The position numbers and the translations under genes are program-made. From Chryseobacterium gallinarum (lineage in GTDB: Bacteria > Bacteroidota > Bacteroidia > Flavobacteriales > Weeksellaceae), in the NCBI RefSeq assembly GCF_001021975.1, contig NZ_CP009928.1, forward strand, positions 1,116,001 through 1,180,000: DNA of 64,000 bases, written 5' to 3'. The notes under the pieces were generated by a model, which did not search any database, was not told where the DNA came from, and saw nothing but the letters and a program-made list of their open reading frames with translations. Below, one piece after another: positions 27,367-37,395 of the stretch; position 1 is the first letter of the stretch, and each line of letters begins with the position of its first letter.

Positions 27367-30300
27367 TTATTCTTTAATAAATTTCTTTTGAGCTGTTCTG
27401 TCATTATCTTCAATATCTATTACATACACACCATTAATCAATCTGCTTACATTGATCTGGTTGTTAAGCAAGATACCTTGTGAAACTACCTGACCGGCAG
27501 CATTGTAAATTTTATATTTAGCTTTGCTGCTGATATTTTTCACATATAACACTGTAGTTACCGGGTTAGGATAAATAAGAATATCCGTTTGATTAACAGG
27601 GTTTGAAACTGCCTTTTTAGAAATTCTTACTGTATAATCCTCTACTTCTCCGTTAGCAAAATTTACACAGCTAACCGGGATACCGTCTCTTTGCATGGCA
27701 ACTCTCATTACTACATATTTGTAGTCCGTCATGCTTACAAACGCATCTGCAGGCACATCAAATTTACCTGATACCGGACTTGTAGTATTTGGAGGTGAAG
27801 TAAACACTCTTTCATTGATATCAAATTCGCCATTTCTGTTGAAGTCAATCCATACAGCAATGCCTTCATTATAATTAGTTCCTGTCCATTTTTTCTCAAT
27901 AATGATTTCATTATCGGTAGAACCTTGGATTAATTCAATAAATGTTTTAGGAACTCCGGTATAATCGGTATAGGTAGATGCCCCTGAAGCATTTTCCATT
28001 ACCGGTTTTCCATTTGGCTTCACTGTCACTTTGGCAATATGTTCTGCAGCAGAATTAGTTGAACCCATGTTACAATATACTACTGTAGGGGTTGTAAAGT
28101 AATATGGAGGTGTATAAGCACCCGGTGTACCATTACAAATGTTAACTACCTGCATTTCATATTTCGTTAATTCCGTTAAGCCATTCAATACCAGAGTATT
28201 GGTAATACTTGAAACTTCTGTCCAGCTTGGAATTCCTACTTTTCTGTATCTCAGAACATAGGTTGCACCCGGGAAAGGATCCCATTTAACTTCTGCCATT
28301 GTCGGGAATAATTGAGTGATTGTCAATCCCGGCGGCGGAAGCTCACAAGTTCTTTCCGTAGTAAACACTTTAGGGTTTGAATACGGATTCGGAGTATTTT
28401 CTCCAATACATTGGTTAGCTACCTGTACTTCATAGGTTGTATAAGGTTCCAAAGGAACTACGCTACCAAGAACATAAGTGTTGGCTGGCGGAGCTGGTAA
28501 GTTAACAGTAGTCCATGATCCGGCACCTGTAGAACCTACTTTTCTCCATCTCATAATGTAGGTAGAGCTCGCTGCAAGTGGTGACCAGGTGATTAACGCT
28601 GTACTTGTCGTAATATTACTGATGGTAACATTAGGAGGAGTAGGATCACATTTTGTGGTAAAGGTTTTGATTGGAGTAAATGTACCCACAACATCTCCAC
28701 AAACTGAAGCAACCTGTACTTCATATGTTGTAGCCGGTGTTAAACCATTTATTACAAGCGGGATATTGTTCAGCAGTGCAGAAGCATATATTTCTGTCCA
28801 TGCTCCCGGAGGAGTGGTTTGAGCTCTGTATCTTACAAGATAAGTCAATGTACTTCCAGAAAAAGCTAATGTCACCGAATTATGTGTCGGGGTCATCGTT
28901 GGCTGATTCGGAGTGGTAAGGCTGCATGGTCTTATTCTTACTCTGTAGTCTTCAACTTCACCGTTTACTGCGTTCTGACACATTACAGGAGCACTTGTAC
29001 GTTTCATTACCACTCTCATTGTAGTAGTCAATGGCCCTGTATATGCATTTGCAGGAACCGGGAATACAGCGGTAACAGGAGTAGTTGTACTGGCAGAAGA
29101 AATAAGGATTCTTTCAGCATCTGTAAACTGTCCGTTTCTGTCAAAGTCAATCCATGCTGTAACAGCACCGTTATAAGTTGAGTTTACCCAGGCTTTGGTA
29201 ACAGAGATTTTATTATTCACAGAGCCGGCGTCTAATGTAATAAGAGTCTCCGGAGTTGTGTAGCTGGTATAATTTGTTTGGGCAGAGTTATTACTCATGA
29301 CAGGTACTCCCGGATTAGAGGAAGTAACGGTAACATTTGAAATATGATCATTAGTTCCCGTACCCGTCATTTGACAATATGACAATGGTGGTGTTGTAAA
29401 TGTCGTCGTTGGAGAATATGCGCCTGTAGTGGTTCCACATTTAGTAGAAATCTGAAGGTCATATGTCGTTTGCTCAGTAAGCCCAGGAATTGTGTAAATA
29501 CTTTGACCAACCGGTAAAGTATACGTCTGCCAGGCTCCTGAAGGAGACACTCTCCATCTGATAGTATAAGTAGCTCCTACAGCCCCGATCCAAGAAACTG
29601 TTGCTGACGTTGCTGTAAGGTTTGTCACTGTAATATTGGTAGGAGGAGCAGTTGTACAGGCAGGCTGATCTATCAGCTTTACTGAATAATCCTCTACTTC
29701 ACCCCATGTAAAGTTTCCACAGGCTGATACTGAGCTGCTTTCTGCTAAAGCAACACGCATTCTTGTGTTAAGGGTACCTGGGTAAACACCCGGAGCTCCT
29801 GGTACTGAGAATGTCGCTGTAATTGGAGTCGTGGTATTACTTGGAGAAGTCACAATTCTTTCACTTGCTTCAAAAACACCGTTTCTGTTGAAATCAATCC
29901 ACACTCCGGTTGTAAAACTGTACTGAGTACCCGGCCAGGTTTTTGAAATACTGATAGAATTATTTGCACTTCCTCTTACCAGAGTAATTAAACGGGTAGC
30001 ATCTGTGGAATAATCCGTATAGTTACTGAACCCGGAATTACTGATCATAACCGTTGAGTTTGTCGGAGTCACTGCAACCTGGCTGATGTAGCCGTCTATT
30101 GTAGAGCTTGTAGATGTTGCTGTACAATAAGTAATGGCAGGGGTTGTAAAGTTCACACTTGGAGAGAAAGCTCCTGTAGTACCATTACATACTGTAGCCA
30201 CCTGAACTTCGTATGGTGTTTGCTCTGTTAAACCACTAATAATTTGATTACTAATCAATGGCGTAGTCACAGTCACTTGTTGCCATGCTCCTGAAGGCGA

Positions 30301-31803
30301 AACTCTCCATCTTACGATATAAGTTGCGCCTGTGGTTGAAGTCCAGGTAACATTCGCCGTAGTTGGTGTAATATTATTAACAGCAATATTGGCAGGAGGG
30401 TTTGTATTACAACCCTGCAGGTCAATCAGTTTTACTGCATAATCTTCAACTTCACCATAAGTAAAGTTTCCACATTCGCTGGCTGCACTGCTTTCTCTTA
30501 ACACAACACGCATCTTTGTTGTTAAATTTCCGTTATAAACATTCGGAACCGATGGTACTGTAAATGTAGCCGATAACGGAGATGTCGTATTACTTGGAGA
30601 ACTTAATACTCTTTCATTGGTTTCAAAAACACCATTTCTATTAAAGTCGATCCAAACTCCTGTTCCGAAGCTCCATTGATAATCCGGCCAGTTTTTAGAA
30701 ACGGTAACCGTAGCTGTATTGCCTCTTACCAGAGTCACTAATCTTGTAGGATCTGTAGAGTAATCCGTATAGTTGCTAAAACCTGAATTGCTTACCATAG
30801 AAGGAGCTCCTAATCCGGTTACTGTAACCTGACCGATATAGCCATCTATTGTGGAGCTTGTAGAAGCAGCCGTACAATAGGTAATCGCTGGTGTTGTAAA
30901 ATTCACACTTGGTGAAAACGCTCCTGTAGTACCACCACATATCGTTGCTACCTGAACTTCGTATTGGGTTTGCTCAGTAAGGTTTGTCAATAACTGACTT
31001 CCCGCAAGTGGAGTCGTGACATTAATTGTCTGCCAAGGGCCTCCTGATACGGGCCTGTACTGCACAACATAAGTAGCTCCTATACTTGTAGTCCAGGTAA
31101 CATTCGCTGAAGTTGCCGTGACATTATTTACTGCAATATTAGCAGGAGGAGCAGTTGAACATGGCTGTAAGGTAGTACTTTCTATCTGTAACCTCGGAAT
31201 ATCAGCATACCTTCCTTTTGCAGTAGGAGGTGAAGCCGGATCCGGATTAGTAGTGTCTTCATAATAAAGGATACCCCTGTTTGCTCCGGCAGAATAACTT
31301 CCCCAGGCTGTTCCGGGGTAATCAGAATAGCTCGGTGATTTTTCATTAACGGCAATAACAAGGTTATCTGTTCCATTCCATACAAATGGTGTCGCCAGTT
31401 GAATAGTCACCCAGTTCCCACTTGTCATAGTAGGTAAAGTTCCTGAGAACACCTGTGTCAAAGAACTTACAGGAATCCAACTCGTATTGCTGGCAAAGTT
31501 GTTCTGGGTTGTATTTCCCATATAGACCACCCAGTTATTGTAATTAGTCTGAGTAGGTACAACTGTTGTGGAATAAAACTTTATGGCTGTGATATAGGTT
31601 GCCGTACCTATTGCAGCCGAAACTTCAGCAGCAGTATAAATCTGCTGGGAGTAGTTATACCCGTAGTAGGTATATATCGGGAGATTCGTTGATGTACCGG
31701 TTCCCGTACCAATCTGCCCCGGCGTCTGACTATAGACTTTTGAAACAAAGCCTATATTTATCAAACACAGAAACAGTATTAAAGAGGTAAAGAGTTTCTT
31801 CAT
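27367..31803 (-). CDS. Secreted multi-domain FN3/GEVED protein, T9SS cargo, no peptidase domain
   Basis: A 1478-residue protein. The signal peptide (about 1-25, ending KVYSQ) is followed by a domain of about 180 residues with TYYGYNYSQQIYTAAEV and NLVIAVNEKSPSYSDYPG. This type is common at the N-terminus of flavobacterial secreted proteins and is probably a beta-sandwich. Then come six fibronectin type III domains and four GEVED domains in alternation, and a T9SS type A sorting domain (ILIYPNPVTTVLYVKN). No catalytic motif is visible; the architecture suggests an adhesin or carbohydrate-binding surface protein. It is a paralogue of the downstream metallopeptidase gene through the shared repeats. 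Confidence 0.88.
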   Translation of the reverse strand: MKKLFTSLILFLCLINIGFVSKVYSQTPGQIGTGTGTSTNLPIYTYYGYNYSQQIYTAAEVSAAIGTATYITAIKFYSTTVVPTQTNYNNWVVYMGNTTQNNFASNTSWIPVSSLTQVFSGTLPTMTSGNWVTIQLATPFVWNGTDNLVIAVNEKSPSYSDYPGTAWGSYSAGANRGILYYEDTTNPDPASPPTAKGRYADIPRLQIESTTLQPCSTAPPANIAVNNVTATSANVTWTTSIGATYVVQYRPVSGGPWQTINVTTPLAGSQLLTNLTEQTQYEVQVATICGGTTGAFSPSVNFTTPAITYCTAASTSSTIDGYIGQVTVTGLGAPSMVSNSGFSNYTDYSTDPTRLVTLVRGNTATVTVSKNWPDYQWSFGTGVWIDFNRNGVFETNERVLSSPSNTTSPLSATFTVPSVPNVYNGNLTTKMRVVLRESSAASECGNFTYGEVEDYAVKLIDLQGCNTNPPANIAVNNITPTTANVTWTSTTGATYIVRWRVSPSGAWQQVTVTTPLISNQIISGLTEQTPYEVQVATVCNGTTGAFSPSVNFTTPAITYCTATSTSSTIDGYISQVAVTPTNSTVMISNSGFSNYTDYSTDATRLITLVRGSANNSISISKTWPGTQYSFTTGVWIDFNRNGVFEASERIVTSPSNTTTPITATFSVPGAPGVYPGTLNTRMRVALAESSSVSACGNFTWGEVEDYSVKLIDQPACTTAPPTNITVTNLTATSATVSWIGAVGATYTIRWRVSPSGAWQTYTLPVGQSIYTIPGLTEQTTYDLQISTKCGTTTGAYSPTTTFTTPPLSYCQMTGTGTNDHISNVTVTSSNPGVPVMSNNSAQTNYTSYTTPETLITLDAGSVNNKISVTKAWVNSTYNGAVTAWIDFDRNGQFTDAERILISSASTTTPVTAVFPVPANAYTGPLTTTMRVVMKRTSAPVMCQNAVNGEVEDYRVRIRPCSLTTPNQPTMTPTHNSVTLAFSGSTLTYLVRYRAQTTPPGAWTEIYASALLNNIPLVINGLTPATTYEVQVASVCGDVVGTFTPIKTFTTKCDPTPPNVTISNITTSTALITWSPLAASSTYIMRWRKVGSTGAGSWTTVNLPAPPANTYVLGSVVPLEPYTTYEVQVANQCIGENTPNPYSNPKVFTTERTCELPPPGLTITQLFPTMAEVKWDPFPGATYVLRYRKVGIPSWTEVSSITNTLVLNGLTELTKYEMQVVNICNGTPGAYTPPYYFTTPTVVYCNMGSTNSAAEHIAKVTVKPNGKPVMENASGASTYTDYTGVPKTFIELIQGSTDNEIIIEKKWTGTNYNEGIAVWIDFNRNGEFDINERVFTSPPNTTSPVSGKFDVPADAFVSMTDYKYVVMRVAMQRDGIPVSCVNFANGEVEDYTVRISKKAVSNPVNQTDILIYPNPVTTVLYVKNISSKAKYKIYNAAGQVVSQGILLNNQINVSRLINGVYVIDIEDNDRTAQKKFIKE

Positions 31804-31830
31804 AATGTTCTCATTATAATATTAATCACA

Positions 31831-31838
31831 CAAATCTA
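31831..31838 (-). promoter_or_regulatory. Promoter of the 1478-residue gene, -7 box TAGATTTG
   Basis: An exact TAnnTTTG match on the minus strand, 27 bases ahead of the ATG. A GATTAATA leader word follows, as in the neighbouring paralogue. Confidence 0.5.
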
Positions 31839-31922
31839 ATCATTTTTTATTATTAATTTATAAGTACAATTAGTTTTTTTCTACAAAATTTTAACAATAA
31901 TTCCACTTCTGCTTTAAATAAA

Positions 31923-31950
31923 GTAATCCCCGGGATATCCCGGGGATTAC
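31923..31950. terminator. Perfect 28-bp palindrome, terminator of the 986-residue metallopeptidase gene
   Basis: The sequence is its own reverse complement over 28 bases: GTAATCCCCGGGAT and its mirror. It lies 26 bases past the stop codon at 31977 and is followed on the minus strand by a T-rich stretch, so it can act as an intrinsic terminator. Confidence 0.75.
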
Positions 31951-31976
31951 GAATTATTCAAAATGAAATTTAATTT

Positions 31977-34937
31977 TTATTTTTTGATGAACTTGGATTT
32001 GAATTGCTCCATACCTTTATCATCAATTGTAATCATATATCCACCTTTTACTAAAGCTGAAACATTGATTCTACCACCATTGATAACACCACTGTTTACC
32101 AATTGTCCTGCAGCACTGTAAATTTTATAGGTAGCTTTCTCTGAAACTTTGGTTACATTTAAAATGTCAGTTGCCGGGTTTGGATATAACTGGATACCGT
32201 CATTTTTAATAGTAGATTCTGAAGTTGATAAAGTAGAGGTTATCATCACGTTATAATCTTCCGTTTCTCCATAACTAAGAGCTCCACAAGCTCCTATTAA
32301 TGAACCTCCTACACTACCAGCTCCCCCGTATAGAAGTATAACTCTCATTCTTACAGGCTGATCTGTCACTGCTGATTGTGGCACAGTAAATGATCCTGTA
32401 ATAGGTCCTGTTATCTGGTTTACAGGATAATTAAGAACTCTTTCTGAGTCTTCAAAAGTTCCATTCTTATTAAAGTCAATCCAGGCTGCCACTGTATCCA
32501 AATCAGGATTTCCTACTGATACAGATATTGGATAGGTATTTCCTTTAATCAAATTGATCTGAAGAGAAGGGTCTATAGTATAGTTCGAGTAAGTTGTTGC
32601 ACCGGTACTGTTATTAATATTAGCAAGTGTTACATTCGAAATATATTCATAATCGATATTATTGGACTGTGAAGTACAGTAAACCAAAACCTGCATTGTA
32701 AAATTCGCTGATGGTGAATATGTACCTGTAGTTCCATTACATATTGTAGCTACCTGTAATTCATATGCCGCTCCTTCCAATAAGTTATTCAAGGTTACAA
32801 AAGGGCTATTCACATTCAGCTCGGTCCACGTTGTATCACTTACTTTTTTATAACGAACCTTATAAGTAGCTCCAGCAACAGGCTGCCAAGCAACATTTGC
32901 AGTGACTGCCGTCACATTAGATACCACTATATTTATTGGGGCTGCTCCGTCACAAGGTGCAAACGCCTTAACTATAATCGATTTAACTGCATAGAAAACG
33001 TTTCCTATAGCAGAGACTCTTACTTTAACTGTTTGTCCGTTCAATGCCGATGGGAAAGTAACATCTTCAGCCCCATCATTAGCTGTAGAGGAAGATAACA
33101 CAGTCCATGTAGTTCCATTATCTGTTGTATAATCAATCTTTACATTGGAAACATTATATGGAGCTGCTGCTGTATTTGCCACCTCCCACTCTATAGCAGA
33201 AGGAGCATTGCTATTGGCATATAACGAGTTAATTTTAAATGGACCATCATTGCCTACAACAATAGTTTGTTCTGCATATTGAGTTTGTTGTTGATCCGGA
33301 GCTGGATTATTATCCCTTACCGTAACGGCAAACTTTGTAGTTCTAGGCACCATAGAAACGGATTCCCATTGGTTATTTGAATTATTTAAAACACCAGACA
33401 ATACTGAGGACAATTTAGGAAAATATCTTGTAGGGCTTGTAGAAGGTGCAATCGATCTGAAAGTAGCTCCTGTAGTAGTTGTTCCTAAATTATTCTTATT
33501 AATAGTAACACTAGCATTATCTATTTCTTCCCAAGTATAAGTTAAAGGGTCATTTTCAGGATCCGTAGCAGAGGCCGTTAAAGCAAATGCTGTTCCTTTA
33601 GGAATATTATAAGTAGGTAAAGGAGCAATTACAGGAGGATTATTCGCAACAGGAGTTTCTATATCGCATGTTTTTGCTATCAGGTTTGCCTGTACCTGCT
33701 TAATACTCGCAATATGGAAATAAGGATCTGAATGCTGCTGAACATCAGTATTAGCGCCTGTAATTCCCGCATATCCCATAATCGTAGAACCTGAACCTGG
33801 TTCCTGGTTTACACCAGCTGTTTCTAAACTATGGGCAAAAGTGTGATTAGCTCCTAATTGATGTCCTAATTCATGGGCAACATAATCTATATCAAAATTA
33901 TCTCCGGAAGGAGGAAACTGAGGAGATGGATCAACACTTCCTGTAGCAGGAGATGTAATTCCGGCTCCTTTTCCTAATGAATTATTATTGGCAGGAGCAA
34001 TACAAACGCAACCAATACAACCTGCATTTCCTCCACCACCGGAAGCGCCAAATAAGTGTCCTATATCATAGTTTTCACTTCCTACAATTGAAGTAAGCTT
34101 TTGTTGTAGTGCTAAATTCCATGAAGAAGGTGGTTGCAATGCATTGGTAACCGTTGCATACGGGTCAGTTGCCGGATTATCATAAATAAGAGCTGGATAA
34201 CTTAACACATTTAAATGCAGCGCAAAATCTTTCTCAAAGACAGCATTTACTCTTGTTATAGTAGCATTGATCTGAGCAACAGCATTGGCAGTACCTCCAA
34301 AGAATGTAGTATACTCCCCCGTTACAGACATTGCCAGTCTCATAGTTCTATACTTTTTATCAGATGTTCTTCCAAAATCAGTAGGTTGGTTATGGAATGA
34401 ACTTCCTTCGCGCTGTAAAGCTCTGATCTGACTCTGTGCTACGGGATCCTCAGTTGTTGAACATAAAAACCCGTTTTCGTTTTTTCTTGTTTTCGGATGC
34501 ACTCCATAGATTGTTTTATCAGCATTGACAGGGCTGATAAACTCATAGCCACCATCTTTGATGATTGTTGATTGAAAATCATTCGGAGCAACAGAAAATC
34601 TAAGATATTTACCCGGGTCTTCTAAGCTAACCCCAGCATAAGAACCTAACTGATACTGTTCAGCAAACTCTTTTGTCATAACAGGAAAACTATACACTGC
34701 AAATTTTTCAATTTTCCCTCCTAAAGTAGGAAGTAAAATTTCAACAGGCTTAGAATTAGGTCCCATCTCCTGAGCATTTTTAAGCTGAGCCCTGATTTTA
34801 TCAAGATCCAACTTATAATAACTCCGGATATTACTGGAACCCAGCTTTTCCCCTCTTCCGTAGGATGTTGGCGTCCATTGCGCATAAGCAGAGATACCAA
34901 GTACACTACAAAATAAAGTAGTAAGTAGTCTTTTCAT
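31977..34937 (-). CDS. Secreted reprolysin-like metallopeptidase with one FN3 and one GEVED domain, T9SS cargo
   Basis: A 986-residue protein from ATG 34937. The upstream ATG at 34964 overlaps the probable -7 box and is rejected. The signal peptide is about 1-20 (SAYAQ). The catalytic zinc motif HELGHQLGANH lies at 355-365, with STIMGYAG as the Met-turn region. Its first 660 residues closely follow the 1659-residue paralogue in order and wording. After one fibronectin type III domain (about 670-745) and one GEVED-type domain (GETEDYNVMI) comes a T9SS sorting domain (IQLYPNPATDILNVTK). Probably a surface or secreted protease. Confidence 0.9.
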   Translation of the reverse strand: MKRLLTTLFCSVLGISAYAQWTPTSYGRGEKLGSSNIRSYYKLDLDKIRAQLKNAQEMGPNSKPVEILLPTLGGKIEKFAVYSFPVMTKEFAEQYQLGSYAGVSLEDPGKYLRFSVAPNDFQSTIIKDGGYEFISPVNADKTIYGVHPKTRKNENGFLCSTTEDPVAQSQIRALQREGSSFHNQPTDFGRTSDKKYRTMRLAMSVTGEYTTFFGGTANAVAQINATITRVNAVFEKDFALHLNVLSYPALIYDNPATDPYATVTNALQPPSSWNLALQQKLTSIVGSENYDIGHLFGASGGGGNAGCIGCVCIAPANNNSLGKGAGITSPATGSVDPSPQFPPSGDNFDIDYVAHELGHQLGANHTFAHSLETAGVNQEPGSGSTIMGYAGITGANTDVQQHSDPYFHIASIKQVQANLIAKTCDIETPVANNPPVIAPLPTYNIPKGTAFALTASATDPENDPLTYTWEEIDNASVTINKNNLGTTTTGATFRSIAPSTSPTRYFPKLSSVLSGVLNNSNNQWESVSMVPRTTKFAVTVRDNNPAPDQQQTQYAEQTIVVGNDGPFKINSLYANSNAPSAIEWEVANTAAAPYNVSNVKIDYTTDNGTTWTVLSSSTANDGAEDVTFPSALNGQTVKVRVSAIGNVFYAVKSIIVKAFAPCDGAAPINIVVSNVTAVTANVAWQPVAGATYKVRYKKVSDTTWTELNVNSPFVTLNNLLEGAAYELQVATICNGTTGTYSPSANFTMQVLVYCTSQSNNIDYEYISNVTLANINNSTGATTYSNYTIDPSLQINLIKGNTYPISVSVGNPDLDTVAAWIDFNKNGTFEDSERVLNYPVNQITGPITGSFTVPQSAVTDQPVRMRVILLYGGAGSVGGSLIGACGALSYGETEDYNVMITSTLSTSESTIKNDGIQLYPNPATDILNVTKVSEKATYKIYSAAGQLVNSGVINGGRINVSALVKGGYMITIDDKGMEQFKSKFIKK

Positions 34938-34961
34938 AAATATTTGATTATTTCTTTCGCC

Positions 34962-34969
34962 CAAATATA
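34962..34969 (-). promoter_or_regulatory. Promoter of the 986-residue metallopeptidase gene, -7 box TATATTTG
   Basis: An exact TAnnTTTG match on the minus strand, 24 bases ahead of ATG 34937. It argues for that start over the upstream ATG. Confidence 0.55.
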
Positions 34970-35249
34970 CTTATTTTATACTATGATTTCGCAAAATTTA
35001 TGGATTAATTTAATATACAACGAGAATATAAAATTAAATATATAAGAAAAATATAAAAATTTCACTTTTAATACATATACAAAAAAAGCAATACATTTAC
35101 TATAAAAACACAAATTATTGAAAAATTATCATTAATATAAATAATCAATAAAGCTTCCTAAAACCGGACAAAAAATATAAATCAAAAGCTTCCATACGTA
35201 GAGACAAAACATTATTTTACAATAACAGATACTCTTAATAAATTAAAAA
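34970..35249. other. AT-rich intergenic stretch
   Basis: No gene, RNA or repeat was recognised. It is extremely AT-rich and sits between a promoter and the next gene's terminator. Confidence 0.5.
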
Positions 35250-35275
35250 AAATCCCCGGAAAAACCCGGGGATTT
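35250..35275. terminator. Terminator of the M43 metallopeptidase gene
   Basis: A ten-base stem AAATCCCCGG/CCGGGGATTT with a six-base A-rich loop. Its stem shares the AATCCCCGG word with the palindrome at 31923. Confidence 0.75.
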
Positions 35276-35296
35276 ATATATGATTATAATGATAAT

Positions 35297-37324
35297 TTAT
35301 TTTTTTATAAACTTAATGTTTTCAGAAATTTTCTCATCTTTTATTGCAATAATATAATCACCTTTTAATAACTCTGATACATTTATCTTGTTATTATCAA
35401 TTGTACCTTTCTTCACAATTTGGCCGAGGGTATTATATATTTCAAAAGTGGCCTTATTTGATACTTTAGTTATATTTAAAACATCATTTACCGGATTCGG
35501 ATAAATCCCTATTACAGCCTTGTCTTTTCTGATTTCTTTTGTTGACAGTGCACCCGTTACTTTGAATATTCTCTGTTGTGAAGTTGTAAAATTATTACCT
35601 GCCACTACGACTTTACCTGCAGAATTTAAAATCCTGTAGTAACCATCATATTGGTAAATACCATCGTTTTCGCTGTCATTTATTGTAAAAGTATAACAAT
35701 CATCCTGAGGAAGCACCAGGCTTTGAGTCATTACCGGCGGAATAGGCATTGTGTTTGGATCAGCCACATCCTGATATGGCCCTCCATTATACAATACTGT
35801 ACCTGCACTATTAGTAATACTCCACGTAGTTTCTGAGCCAAAATAATCTAATTGCAGCTCAAGTGTAAAGTTATTATTGGATACAGGAACCGTATTTCCA
35901 ATCACTACTGACGCTGAATTATTAGTTGATCTTTGATCTGAAGTTCCGTTCACAGAGGTAATCTCAGCAGAAATAGTACCTGATGCAACTCCGGTTGGAA
36001 TATTGATCAAAGCATATTTATCCTGAGCTAAGTTTCCACTCCAATTTGTTGTCTGCATAGCACCTCCATTCACAGAATAAGTAATTACAGCAGAGGTAAG
36101 CGGACTTGTACCTCTATTATATATTGAGAACTGTACAGTGGCAGGAGGCTGAGAATCAGTACAGGCATTTGCGCTACAACTTCTTTCCCCTTTCAATTCA
36201 GCATCATTGGCAAATAAAGGAATAGGAGCATCTGCTGTAGATGTTATAAGCTCCATCCTTCTAGGGGAGTTATTCATCACTGCAGTGATTCTGTCTTTTT
36301 GATTAATGGTAAAAATATTCATACATGAATCGTTTGTATAATCCATATAGTTTTCAAACATTTCATCAGTAGTATTACAATTATTTGGTTTTGGATGCGT
36401 AGGACATCCTCCGTTAGAACTTTGATGAGTAGGAGTATCTGCGCAAAAATCATCTCCACAGGCAGAGTCTCCCCAGATATGTCTCAATCCTAAAAAATGT
36501 CCTACTTCATGAGTCATTGTTCTTCCTCTGTTGTAAGGAGCGTTTAATAAGAAGGTACCATCATTATAGGCAATACTACCAAATGTGGAATAGTTTGCTA
36601 CCACACCATCAGTATCAGCATAGCCACCATTTGCAGCTAATCCCGGTAGAGTAGAATTTGAGGGAAACTGTGCATAACCAAGCAATTGAGAATTTGAGAA
36701 ATTAACACTCCACATATTCATATATTTGGTAGGATCCCAGATTGTAAGTGGCTTTACATAGCTATCAATAGCGGAAGTTGCCCATGAAGTCTGGCATAGG
36801 TTGACACGGTCTATACCATCTGTAGGATTACCATTCGGATCAACTTTAGCCAGCGCAAACTGGATCATGGTATCAGCTCCTACAGGATTGGTGTTATAAC
36901 CAGGTGTCCCTGCTAACTTTCTATAGTCATTATTCATCACTGTAATTTGTGACTGAACCTGTGCATTAGTAATGTTAGGTGCCACTCCTAATGCCTGGCC
37001 ACTGTGAATAACATGCACAACAACAGGAATTGTGATCACTCCTCCATTTTGAGATTTGCTGTTGTCTTTTTTTGCATTAGCAATCAAAGGAGCAATCCAT
37101 GCTTCAAATTCTGCATCTGACATTCTTTTGGGATTATTCTTTTGTAATGTCGCTTCATACTCTGTTGAGGCACACCTAATAAACCCATTTGTTTTCCTTA
37201 GCTCATCAATTGTATACTTCTTTCCAAAAACAATTTTATCCTGATTATTTTTCTGTCCATAAATTGAATAAAAAAAAGCCAGAAGAAGTAAAATAGATAC
37301 TTTCGAAGTAATTTTTCTTTTCAT
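35297..37324 (-). CDS. Secreted M43-family (pappalysin/cytophagalysin) zinc metallopeptidase, T9SS cargo
   Basis: A 675-residue protein. The signal peptide is about 1-23. A propeptide has RMSDAEFEAWIAPLI and a catalytic domain begins near ITIPVVVHVIHSG. The zinc motif HEVGHFLGLRH is at 272-282, followed by IWGD and a cysteine-rich CGDDFCADTP typical of M43. The Met-turn lies near FENYMDYTNDSCM. A CARDB-like and a beta-sandwich domain (about 375-600) precede a T9SS type A sorting domain (IGIYPNPVNDVLNITK). It probably degrades proteins outside the cell. It is unrelated in the catalytic domain to the two reprolysin-like neighbours, though adjacent. Confidence 0.92.
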   Translation of the reverse strand: MKRKITSKVSILLLLAFFYSIYGQKNNQDKIVFGKKYTIDELRKTNGFIRCASTEYEATLQKNNPKRMSDAEFEAWIAPLIANAKKDNSKSQNGGVITIPVVVHVIHSGQALGVAPNITNAQVQSQITVMNNDYRKLAGTPGYNTNPVGADTMIQFALAKVDPNGNPTDGIDRVNLCQTSWATSAIDSYVKPLTIWDPTKYMNMWSVNFSNSQLLGYAQFPSNSTLPGLAANGGYADTDGVVANYSTFGSIAYNDGTFLLNAPYNRGRTMTHEVGHFLGLRHIWGDSACGDDFCADTPTHQSSNGGCPTHPKPNNCNTTDEMFENYMDYTNDSCMNIFTINQKDRITAVMNNSPRRMELITSTADAPIPLFANDAELKGERSCSANACTDSQPPATVQFSIYNRGTSPLTSAVITYSVNGGAMQTTNWSGNLAQDKYALINIPTGVASGTISAEITSVNGTSDQRSTNNSASVVIGNTVPVSNNNFTLELQLDYFGSETTWSITNSAGTVLYNGGPYQDVADPNTMPIPPVMTQSLVLPQDDCYTFTINDSENDGIYQYDGYYRILNSAGKVVVAGNNFTTSQQRIFKVTGALSTKEIRKDKAVIGIYPNPVNDVLNITKVSNKATFEIYNTLGQIVKKGTIDNNKINVSELLKGDYIIAIKDEKISENIKFIKK

Positions 37325-37347
37325 TTAATAATTTTTAATTAATTTCA

Positions 37348-37355
37348 CAAATATA
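37348..37355 (-). promoter_or_regulatory. Promoter of the M43 metallopeptidase gene, -7 box TATATTTG
   Basis: An exact TAnnTTTG match on the minus strand, 23 bases ahead of the start codon. It lies in the short divergent region shared with the plus-strand gene at 37396. Confidence 0.5.
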
Positions 37356-37395
37356 TTATTTTTTATCATAAATATTTAACTAGTATAATATCAAA

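Noticed and set aside
22154..31803. Regularly spaced repeats resembling a CRISPR-like array
   Set aside because: They are protein domain repeats (FN3 and GEVED) of about 200-300 bases in open frames, not short identical repeats with unique spacers.
31923..31950. 28-bp perfect palindrome as an insertion sequence end or recombination site
   Set aside because: No transposase or target duplication nearby, and position just past a stop codon with T-rich flank fits a terminator better.
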